A DNA stretch of 19,744 bases from Sphingomonadales bacterium (lineage in GTDB: Bacteria > Pseudomonadota > Alphaproteobacteria > Sphingomonadales > Sphingomonadaceae). The position numbers were made by a program, and so were the translations under genes. Shown piece by piece: positions 13,641 to 19,744 of this stretch. Under the pieces are notes generated by a model that was given only the letters and a program-made list of their open reading frames with translations, was not told the DNA's origin and searched no databases. Where the stretch lies: contig JAIYAA010000188.1 in NCBI GenBank assembly GCA_027489295.1, forward strand, positions 1 through 19,744, written 5' to 3'. Every line of letters begins with the position of its first letter. The first letter of the stretch is position 1.

Positions 13641-16130
13641 ATGGGTAAAACCGGCATGATGGATCGCCATCGGCGATTCGGCCTTATCGGCGTCGTATTG
13701 CTGTCGACCGCCTCGCCGGCCTTGGCACAGGAAGCGCAGCGCACGTCCGCAGAGGCCGAGAACTACACCGAAATTGTGGTTACCGCCGTGGCGCGCGGTC
13801 GCGATCGCCTCGACAGCGCGATTTCCACCAGCTCGCTCAAGGCCGACGACATCCAGAAGGCGGCGCCGCGTTCGGTGGCGGAGATCTTCCGCACGCTGCC
13901 GGGCATCCGCTCCGAAAGTTCGGGCGGCGAGGGCAACGCCAACATCTCGATCCGCGGCCTGCCGATCGCCTCGGGTGGCGCGAAGTTCCTGCAGCTGCAG
14001 GAAGACGGGCTGCCGGTACTCGAGTTCGGCGACATCACCTTCGGCAATGCCGACATCTTCCTGCGCGCCGATCTCAACCTGGCCCAGGTCGAATCGATCC
14101 GCGGCGGTTCCGCCTCCACCTTCGCCTCCAATTCGCCCGGCGGCGTGATCAACATGATCTCCAAGACCGGCGAGACCGAGGGCGGCGCGGTGCAGGCAAG
14201 CACGGGCCTGGACTATAAGGACTATCGGCTCGACTTCGACTATGGGGCGAAGCTGACCGACAGCGTGCGCTTCCATATGGGCGGCTTCTATCGCCAGGGC
14301 ACCGGTCCGCGCCGCATCGGCTATGACGGCAACAAGGGCGGCCAGTTCAAGTTTAACGTCACCAAGGACTTCACGGGCGGCCATATCCGGCTGTACGGCA
14401 AGTTCCTCGACGATCGGGCGGTCGGTTATCTGCCGATGCCGGTGCGGGTGACGGGCACCAATGCCAACCCGACCTATCAGGATCTCGCCAGTTTCCGGTC
14501 GAATCGCGACCAGTTGCTGACACCCAACTTCACGCGCAACGTGACGTTGGACGGCAACAACAATCTGGTGACCGACGATGTGCGCGACGGCCAGCATCCG
14601 CTGGTCAAGGCGATCGGCTTCGAGGCGGAAACGCTGCTGGCCGGCTGGACGGTGACCGACCGCTTCCGCTTCTCGGACATCTCGGGCCGGTTCATCTCGA
14701 ACTTCCCTGCCAATGTCGATGCCGCGGGCACCATCGCCACGTCGATGGGCGGGGCGGGCGCGACGCTGGCCTATGCCAGCGGGCCGAACACGGGCAAGGC
14801 GATCACCAATCTCGCCGCGCTGAACGGCAACGGGCTGCTGGCCCAGATCGTCGTGTTCGACACCAAGCTCAACAGCCTCAACAACATGACCAACGATCTG
14901 CGGGCCAGCCGTGTCTATCCGCTGGGCAGCGGCAAGCTCACCACCACCGTCGGGTTCTACAAGTCGCGCCAGACAGTGGATACCGACTGGCTGTGGACGT
15001 CGATCCTGACCGACGTGCGCGGCGAGGGCGAGGCGGCGCTGGTCAATGTGCGGCGCGCCAACGGCACGGCGGTGACGCAGGACGGCTTCTACGGCTACAG
15101 CGCTGCCTATTTCGGCGGGTGCTGCCGGCGCAGCTACCGCGTGGATTATAATGTCAACGCGCCCTTTGCCTCGCTCAACTACCAGCAGGGCAAGCTCTCG
15201 ATCGGCGCCAGCCTTCGCTATGATTTCGGCGACGCGGACGGTTCGATCGCAGGTGCCGATCTCGGCGGCGGCCGGGTCGGCACGACCAGCCGCGACATCA
15301 ATGGCGACGGCGTGATCTCGGATGCCGAGACGCGCGTGGCGGTCGTCCCGCTGACCAGCCCCGCGCCGGTCAACTACAGCTATCACTATTGGAGCTATTC
15401 GACCGGCATCAACTATCGCTTCGTCGATTATATGTCGGTCTTCGCCCGGTACAGCCGCGGCGCGCGCGCCAATGCGGATCGGCTGCTGTTCGGCCCGGCG
15501 GTCAGCACCACCACCGGCAACCTCGTCAGCCGATCGGCGGCGGTCGACTTCGTCAACCAGGCCGAGCTGGGCGCGAAATACCGGCGCGGCGGCCTCACGC
15601 TGAACCTCACCGGCTTCTGGGCGCGGACGGAGGAACAGAATTACGAGGCGACGCGCCAGGTCTTCATCGATCGCACCTATCGCGCCTATGGCCTGGAGTT
15701 CGACGGCGGCTATCGCAACGGCCCGTTCAGCCTGATGACCGGCGCTACCTGGACCCATTCGCGCATCGTCGCCGATGCGCTCAATCCGGGGGTGGTCGGC
15801 AATACCCCGCGCCGCCAGGCGCAGCTGATCTTCCAGGCGACGCCGCAATATGACATCGGCCGAGCGGCGATCGGCGCCAGCATCGTCGGCACGACGAGCA
15901 GCTATGCCCAGGACAACAACCAGTTGAAGCTGCCCGGCTTCACCCAGGTGAACGCCTTCGCCCAGTATCGGCCGCTGCCCAAGCTGCTGGTGTCGCTCAA
16001 CGCCAACAACCTGTTCAATGTCCGCGGCTTCACCGAGGCGGAGGAAGGCGCGATCCCGGCAAACGGCATCGTCCGCGCCCGTTCGATCAACGGCCGTACG
16101 ATCAGCACCTCGGTGCGGATCGACTTCTAG
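13641..16130 (+). CDS. TonB-dependent outer-membrane receptor
   Basis: An 829-residue receptor. A signal peptide (about 1-29, ending SPALA) is followed by a TonB-box-like stretch YTEIVVTAVARGRDR (42-56). The plug domain (about 57-175) has FRTLPGIRSE, ISIRGLP, QEDGLPV, VESIRGG and SPGGVINMISKTG. A beta-barrel follows to the C-terminal aromatic residue (SVRIDF). These proteins import ligands such as metal chelates, glycans or vitamins using TonB energy; the ligand is not readable. Two unusual points lie in the barrel: the only cysteines are the adjacent pair 494-495 (FGGCCRRSY), and residues 552-563 (DINGDGVISDAE) match an EF-hand calcium loop. The ATG at 13641 is chosen for its ribosome-binding site GGGAGGAAGG and the signal peptide directly after it. 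A terminator follows. Confidence 0.93.
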   Translation: MGKTGMMDRHRRFGLIGVVLLSTASPALAQEAQRTSAEAENYTEIVVTAVARGRDRLDSAISTSSLKADDIQKAAPRSVAEIFRTLPGIRSESSGGEGNANISIRGLPIASGGAKFLQLQEDGLPVLEFGDITFGNADIFLRADLNLAQVESIRGGSASTFASNSPGGVINMISKTGETEGGAVQASTGLDYKDYRLDFDYGAKLTDSVRFHMGGFYRQGTGPRRIGYDGNKGGQFKFNVTKDFTGGHIRLYGKFLDDRAVGYLPMPVRVTGTNANPTYQDLASFRSNRDQLLTPNFTRNVTLDGNNNLVTDDVRDGQHPLVKAIGFEAETLLAGWTVTDRFRFSDISGRFISNFPANVDAAGTIATSMGGAGATLAYASGPNTGKAITNLAALNGNGLLAQIVVFDTKLNSLNNMTNDLRASRVYPLGSGKLTTTVGFYKSRQTVDTDWLWTSILTDVRGEGEAALVNVRRANGTAVTQDGFYGYSAAYFGGCCRRSYRVDYNVNAPFASLNYQQGKLSIGASLRYDFGDADGSIAGADLGGGRVGTTSRDINGDGVISDAETRVAVVPLTSPAPVNYSYHYWSYSTGINYRFVDYMSVFARYSRGARANADRLLFGPAVSTTTGNLVSRSAAVDFVNQAELGAKYRRGGLTLNLTGFWARTEEQNYEATRQVFIDRTYRAYGLEFDGGYRNGPFSLMTGATWTHSRIVADALNPGVVGNTPRRQAQLIFQATPQYDIGRAAIGASIVGTTSSYAQDNNQLKLPGFTQVNAFAQYRPLPKLLVSLNANNLFNVRGFTEAEEGAIPANGIVRARSINGRTISTSVRIDF

Positions 16131-16146
16131 TCACCCCCGCAGCCTC

Positions 16147-16183
16147 GCGGCCGGGAGCTTCCCTCCTCCCGGCCGCTTTTTTT
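16147..16183 (+). terminator. Intrinsic terminator after the TonB-receptor gene
   Basis: GCGGCCGGGAG (16147-16157) pairs perfectly over 11 bases with CTCCCGGCCGC (16166-16176), followed by seven T (16177-16183). It ends three bases before the stop codon of the convergent peptidase gene. For that opposite gene there is a hairpin but no T-tract, so it is directional. Confidence 0.92.
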
Positions 16184-16185
16184 GC

Positions 16186-18255
16186 TTACCAGATCCGCAC
16201 CCGATCCTCGGGCGCCAGATACTGTTTCTGGCTCGGATCGATGTTCCACGCGGCATACCAGGCATCGACATTGCGCAGCGGGTTCACCGCCCGGATCTGA
16301 CCCGGCGAGTGCGGATCGCTGACCAGCTGCTGGCGCAGCGCCTCGGTGCGGAACAGCGTCCGCCACACCTGGCCCCAGCCGAGGAAGAAGCGCTGGTCAC
16401 CGGTGAAGCCGTCGAGCATCGGTGCCGGCTTGCCGCCGAGCGAGGCATGATAGGCGTCGAGCGCGATCATCACCCCGCCAAGGTCGCCGATATTCTCGCC
16501 CATCGAGGCACGGCCGTTGATATGCACACCCGGCAGGCCCTCGAACGTATAGGCCTCGTACTGGGCACCCAGCCGCACCGCCTGCGCCTCGAACTTGGTC
16601 GCGTCCTCCGCGGTCCACCAGTCGCGCAACACGCCGTTGCCGTCGGACTTGCGGCCCTGGTCATCGAAGCCGTGGCTGATCTCGTGCCCGATCACCCCGC
16701 CGATGCCGCCATAATTGACCGCATCGTCCGCCTTGGGGTCGAAGAAGGGCGGCTGCAGGATCGCCGCGGGGAACACGATCTCGTTCTTGACCGAGTTGTA
16801 ATAGGCGTTGACCGTCTGCGGCGTCATGCCCCACTCGGCCTTGTCGACCGGGCCGCCCAGCCGGTTGCGACGATAGTCCCATTCGAACCGACCGGCGCGC
16901 TCGGCATTGCCGACCAGGTCGCCGGCGCGCACCTCGAGCTTCGAATAATCGCGCCACTTGCTCGGATAGCCGACCTTGACGGTGAAGCCCTGCAGCTTGG
17001 CGAGCGCCTGTTCCTTGGTCGCCGGGCTCATCCAGGCGAGGTTCCGGATGCGGCCGGCCAGCGCGACGCGCAGGTTGGCGACCAGCACATCCATCTTGGC
17101 CTTGCTTTCGGGCGGGAAGTAGAGCGCGACATAATCGCGTCCGACACCCTCGCCGATCGCCCGCTCGGTGAACGAGACGGCCCGCTTCCAGCGCTCGCGC
17201 TCCTGCGGCTGGCCGTTGAGGAACCGCGAGCGGAAATCGAACTGCGCATCCGAGAAGCGCTTGGAGAGGAGCGGGGCGATATCGTCGGCGATGCGAAAGG
17301 CTTCCCATGCCTTCAGCGTCTGCAGATCGGTATCGGCGAAGATCTGGGCGATCTTCGGCACGGCGCTGTTCTGCGCCACGATCACGCGGCTTGCCTTGGT
17401 CAGGCCGGCGGCCTGCCAGTACGGATCCCAGGCAAAGCCGGGGGCCTGCGCCTTCAGCTCGGCGATCGAAACCGGATTGTAGGTCTTGTCGCGGTCGCGG
17501 CTCTGCGCACGCGTCCAATGGGCCTGGGCGATGCGGGTTTCCATCGCCACCACCTGGTCCGCGGCGGCTGCCGCGTCCGGCCAGCCCGCCATGCCGAGCA
17601 GCTGCGCGACATATTGGCGGTAGCGCGCCAGCTGGGGCGCGAACTTGGCATCGAGATACAGCTCGCGATCGCCGAGGCCGAGGCCAGACTGGCGCAGATA
17701 CAGCGCATAGGTGTCGGGCTGCTTGGCATCGTCGCTAACGCCCACGCCGAAGAAGCTGGCGCCGAACCCGCCGACCGAGGCGCCCATCAGGCGGGCGAGA
17801 TCCGCCTTGGACTTCGCCGCCTTGAGCGGCTGGAGCCGCTGGATCAGCGGCGCCGCATCGAGCTTCTCGATGGCCGCCTGGTCCAGGAAACCGCGATAGA
17901 GCAGCGCGGCCTTGCGCCGATCGGGATTGGCGGCGTCGGTGGGGCTGTACCCCTCGATCAGACTGCGCAGGCGCAGCTCGGACAGGTCGCGCAGCACCGC
18001 AAAGGCGCCATAGGACGAGCGGTCCGCGGGGATCTTGGTGCGATCGGTCCAGCTGCCGTTGACGAAGCGGTACCAGTCGTCGCCCGGCTTCACGCTGCGG
18101 TCCATGCCGGCAATGTCGAAGCCCCAGCTGCCATAGCGGGTGGCTTCCGTGCCGGGCGCGGCGGGTGCGGTCTGCTGGGACTTGTGGCTCAGCGCCGGCG
18201 CCGCGATCGCGGCGATCGACAAGGTGGAGGCAAGAAGGACGTGCTTCAGCTGCAA
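16186..18255 (-). CDS. Exported M13-family zinc metallopeptidase (neprilysin/PepO-like)
   Basis: A 689-residue peptidase, the usual length for bacterial M13 enzymes. The zinc site is complete: HEISH (524-528) and Glu587 in ENIGDLGG, with Asp591. Substrate-binding NAYYN (483-487), and His649 and Arg655 in the SDPHxxxxxR segment near the C-terminus, are also present. It ends RIW. The N-terminus is a signal peptide (LKHVLLASTLSIAAIAAPALS), so it acts in the periplasm or on the outside and cleaves oligopeptides. The start is TTG at 18255-18253, preceded by GGAG seven bases away; the longer open frame to 18330 would add a non-hydrophobic extension in front of the signal peptide. It converges on the receptor gene and is divergent from the NTF2-like gene. 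Confidence 0.92.
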   Translation of the reverse strand: MQLKHVLLASTLSIAAIAAPALSHKSQQTAPAAPGTEATRYGSWGFDIAGMDRSVKPGDDWYRFVNGSWTDRTKIPADRSSYGAFAVLRDLSELRLRSLIEGYSPTDAANPDRRKAALLYRGFLDQAAIEKLDAAPLIQRLQPLKAAKSKADLARLMGASVGGFGASFFGVGVSDDAKQPDTYALYLRQSGLGLGDRELYLDAKFAPQLARYRQYVAQLLGMAGWPDAAAAADQVVAMETRIAQAHWTRAQSRDRDKTYNPVSIAELKAQAPGFAWDPYWQAAGLTKASRVIVAQNSAVPKIAQIFADTDLQTLKAWEAFRIADDIAPLLSKRFSDAQFDFRSRFLNGQPQERERWKRAVSFTERAIGEGVGRDYVALYFPPESKAKMDVLVANLRVALAGRIRNLAWMSPATKEQALAKLQGFTVKVGYPSKWRDYSKLEVRAGDLVGNAERAGRFEWDYRRNRLGGPVDKAEWGMTPQTVNAYYNSVKNEIVFPAAILQPPFFDPKADDAVNYGGIGGVIGHEISHGFDDQGRKSDGNGVLRDWWTAEDATKFEAQAVRLGAQYEAYTFEGLPGVHINGRASMGENIGDLGGVMIALDAYHASLGGKPAPMLDGFTGDQRFFLGWGQVWRTLFRTEALRQQLVSDPHSPGQIRAVNPLRNVDAWYAAWNIDPSQKQYLAPEDRVRIW

Positions 18256-18401
18256 GGATGGTCTCCAGATCAGGCGGTTAGCCGAACATGCTGGCGGCAC
18301 TCTACACGCCGCCGGACGGCTGGCAATCACCCATGTCCCGACGGTCGGCCGGCGCCATGGTGCAGGCTTGCTGCGCGGTCAGGACAGGTTAGGGAAAGGG
18401 C

Positions 18402-18791
18402 ATGCACGCCGCTCCAGAACTCGCCATCCGCATGGCCCGGGCCGCCTTCAATCGGGCGCTGGCCGCGGCCGATCTCGCCGCGATCGGCCCGCTGCTGGCG
18501 CCCGACGTGGTGCTCGTGGCGGGCACCGACAGTGCGGTGATCCACGGACGGAAGGCGCAGCTGCTCGCCTGGAAGCGCGAGTTCATGTCGCGCGATCGCA
18601 CCGTCTACACCCGCACGCCCGATACCGTGCTGCCATCCCCGGTCGCGCCGATCGCGTTCGAGCACGGCCATTGGCAGGGCGTATCCGTCGGCGACGAAGC
18701 GGTGCAGGCAAGCGGCACCTATACCGCCAAGTGGCGCGAGATCGATGGTCGCTGGCAGATCGAGGCGGAGCTCTACCTCACGCTGGCCTGA
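18402..18791 (+). CDS. NTF2-like / SnoaL-fold protein (DUF4440-like)
   Basis: A 129-residue protein with the pattern of small NTF2-like domains: an N-terminal helix with FNRALAAADLAAIGPLLAPDVVLVAGTDSAVIHGRKAQLLAW, then beta strands ending in SGTYTAKWREIDGRWQIEAELYLTL. Family members are cone-shaped barrels used as small enzymes or ligand pockets; no catalytic residue can be assigned. There is no signal peptide. The ATG at 18402 is preceded by AGGGAAAGGG. It is divergent from the peptidase gene and about 95 bases before the small helical protein gene, which appears to have its own promoter. Confidence 0.8.
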   Translation: MHAAPELAIRMARAAFNRALAAADLAAIGPLLAPDVVLVAGTDSAVIHGRKAQLLAWKREFMSRDRTVYTRTPDTVLPSPVAPIAFEHGHWQGVSVGDEAVQASGTYTAKWREIDGRWQIEAELYLTLA

Positions 18792-18820
18792 CGGCGCGCG
18801 GGCAATGGGCCAGCGCTGCC

Positions 18821-18846
18821 GGAACGAAACCATCGTCGCGCCGGTT
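18821..18846 (+). promoter_or_regulatory. EcfG-like (general stress response) promoter candidate
   Basis: GGAAC (18821-18825) and GGTT (18843-18846) are separated by 17 bases. The alphaproteobacterial EcfG consensus is GGAAC-N16/17-CGTT, so one -10 base differs. The 18887 gene starts 40 bases after the -10 element, a normal 5' leader length. The position between two plus-strand genes fits a separate promoter for the small protein. Confidence 0.5.
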
Positions 18847-18886
18847 CACTCCACGCCACCCGCGTTCGCGGAAGGGGAGAACCGCC

Positions 18887-19048
18887 ATGCCCAGTTCCCG
18901 CTACTTCTTCGAACGCCGCGCCCAGGAAGAGCGTGCCCGTGCCGCTTCCTGCGGAAATCCGGTCGTCGCCGCCGCGTTCCGGCGGCGTGCGGAAGCGTTC
19001 CAGCGTCGCGCGAACGCACAGCTGGACGGGGCCTTCGATCCTGCATGA
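18887..19048 (+). CDS. Small helical protein of 53 residues, unknown function
   Basis: The product begins MPSSRYFFERRAQEERARAA and ends AQLDGAFDPA. It is very rich in Arg and Ala and predicted to form two amphipathic helices around a CGNP turn. I associate similar short Arg/Glu/Ala proteins starting with a YF-x-RRA-x-E-E pattern with sphingomonads, without known function. GGGGAG lies seven bases before the ATG, a good ribosome-binding site. The EcfG-like promoter just upstream suggests stress-induced expression. It is cytoplasmic, with no signal peptide. Coding status rests on the ribosome-binding site, promoter and composition. Confidence 0.65.
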   Translation: MPSSRYFFERRAQEERARAASCGNPVVAAAFRRRAEAFQRRANAQLDGAFDPA

Positions 19049-19091
19049 GGCGGCGGCGCATCGTCGCTTTCGCCCCGCGAACCTTTTCTTT

Positions 19092-19125
19092 CCTGCAATC
19101 CGAGTCAGAAGATGGGAATTGCAGG
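19092..19125. repeat. Inverted repeat in the leader of the second TonB-receptor gene
   Basis: CCTGCAAT (19092-19099) and ATTGCAGG (19118-19125) are perfect 8-base arms; the next bases CC and GG can extend the stem with one unpaired A. The right arm ends 32 bases before the receptor ATG. No T-run follows, so an operator or a leader RNA hairpin is more likely than a terminator. Confidence 0.45.
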
Positions 19126-19157
19126 GTCGACAAGGACAAGATTGTAAGGGGTTCTCC

Positions 19158-19744
19158 ATGCGTAGTTTTCGTACGGCGCTGCTGATCGCGGCTTCCACGA
19201 CTGCCCTCCTCTCGGGCCATGCCCAGGCGCAGCAGGCGGCGCAGCCCGCGGCGCCCGTCGCGGCGGACGCGACCGACGGGGCGACGGAGATCGTCGTCAC
19301 GGGTACCCGTACCCTGGGTCGGTCGCGGCTCGATAGCGCTTCCCCGGTCGACGTGCTGAGCAGCCAGGCCTTGACTCGCCAAGGCACCACCGAACTTGCC
19401 GCCGCCGTGGCAGCCGTCGCGCCGTCGATCGATTTCCCGCGGCCGTCCGCAACCGATGGCACCGATGCCATCCGTCCGGCTACGCTGCGGGGCCTGTCTC
19501 CCGATCAGGTGCTGGTGCTGGTCAACGGCGTGCGCGTGAACAGCTCGGCGCTGCTCAACGTCAACGGCTCGGTCGGGCGCGGTTCGGCGGCGGTCGACCT
19601 CAACACCATTCCGACCGCCGCGCTGGAGCGGATCGAGGTGCTGCGCGACGGCGCCTCGGCGCAATATGGCTCGGACGCGATCGCCGGCGTGATCAACCTG
19701 CGTCTGCGCGAGGCGCGCTCGGGCGGCGCCGCGTCTGCCACCTA
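19158..19744 (+). CDS. TonB-dependent receptor, N-terminal part (runs off right edge)
   Basis: About 195 codons are present. A signal peptide (MRSFRTALLIAASTTALLSGHAQA) is followed by an Ala/Gln-rich linker and a TonB-box-like TEIVVTGTRTLGRSR. The plug domain then shows SPVDVLSSQAL, IRPATLRGLSPDQVLVLVNGVRVN, IPTAALERIEVLRDGASAQYGSDAIAGVINL, a textbook plug sequence. The barrel lies beyond the window. AAGGGG precedes the ATG at 19158. It differs in plug sequence from the receptor at 13641, so it is not a recent duplicate. The ligand is unknown. Confidence 0.92.
   Translation, partial: MRSFRTALLIAASTTALLSGHAQAQQAAQPAAPVAADATDGATEIVVTGTRTLGRSRLDSASPVDVLSSQALTRQGTTELAAAVAAVAPSIDFPRPSATDGTDAIRPATLRGLSPDQVLVLVNGVRVNSSALLNVNGSVGRGSAAVDLNTIPTAALERIEVLRDGASAQYGSDAIAGVINLRLREARSGGAASAT

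Noticed and set aside
13525..13659. Two tandem tiny frames (13525-13593 and 13597-13659) as leader peptides of the receptor gene
   Set aside because: Neither has a ribosome-binding site, and the first would start upstream of the likely transcription start; more likely chance frames in an AT-richer promoter region.
13443..15848. 801-codon minus-strand frame opposite the TonB receptor
   Set aside because: Antisense shadow; the opposite strand gives a complete receptor with signal peptide and ribosome-binding site.
16018..18540. 840-codon plus-strand frame opposite the M13 peptidase
   Set aside because: Antisense shadow spanning the end of one gene and the start of another; low-complexity translation without domains.
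1..19744. tRNA, rRNA, CRISPR arrays, insertion sequences or prophage
   Set aside because: Reading both strands showed no cloverleaf sequence, regular repeat-spacer array, transposase, integrase or terminal inverted repeats with target duplications.

Overview
The window looks like chromosomal DNA of a sphingomonad (Sphingomonas or a close relative in the Alphaproteobacteria). This rests on the high GC content, two long TonB-dependent receptors, a flavin-dependent halogenase of the kind common in sphingomonads and Caulobacter, an HWE-type histidine kinase, and a GGAAC-N17-GGTT promoter resembling those of the alphaproteobacterial stress sigma factor EcfG. No rRNA, tRNA, CRISPR array or insertion sequence was seen. 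Most of the window is coding, with short gaps.

Layout. 1-305 (-): start of an unrecognised gene that runs off the left edge. 306-551: divergent intergenic region with clustered inverted repeats. 552-1535 (+): PAP2-family membrane protein. 1538-5860 (-): a three-gene overlapping operon, read right to left, of a stand-alone LOV photoreceptor, a 1147-residue CheB-CheR-PAS-PAS-HWE kinase, and a receiver-only response regulator. 6006-7901 (-): secreted GH27 alpha-galactosidase with a C-terminal NPCBM domain. 8017-9543 (+): flavin-dependent (tryptophan-type) halogenase. 9546-10910 (-): CPA2 cation:proton antiporter. 11108-11816 (+): Phd/PIN toxin-antitoxin pair behind a palindromic operator candidate. 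11869-12117 (+): monothiol glutaredoxin-like protein. 12114-12806 (-): alpha/beta hydrolase. 12999-13274 (+): small lipoprotein followed by a strong terminator. 13641-16130 (+): TonB-dependent receptor with a terminator. 16186-18255 (-): exported M13 metallopeptidase. 18402-18791 (+): NTF2-like protein. 18887-19048 (+): 53-residue helical protein behind an EcfG-like promoter. 19158 to the right edge (+): start of a second TonB-dependent receptor.

How the genes fit together. The clearest multi-gene system is the LOV/CheB-CheR-HWE/receiver operon. Its three products are probably translationally coupled: the stop of the LOV gene and the start of the kinase share four bases (TTGA), and the kinase and receiver genes overlap by about 32 bases. 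The LOV protein has the photoactive cysteine and the flavin contacts but no output domain. The kinase has no LOV-type PAS domain. The simplest reading is a blue-light system in which sensor and kinase are separate subunits. The rest looks like sphingomonad outer-membrane and nutrient-uptake functions (two receptors, alpha-galactosidase, periplasmic or cell-surface peptidase, halogenase) with stress and redox genes between them. A functional link among those genes is only an inference from closeness.
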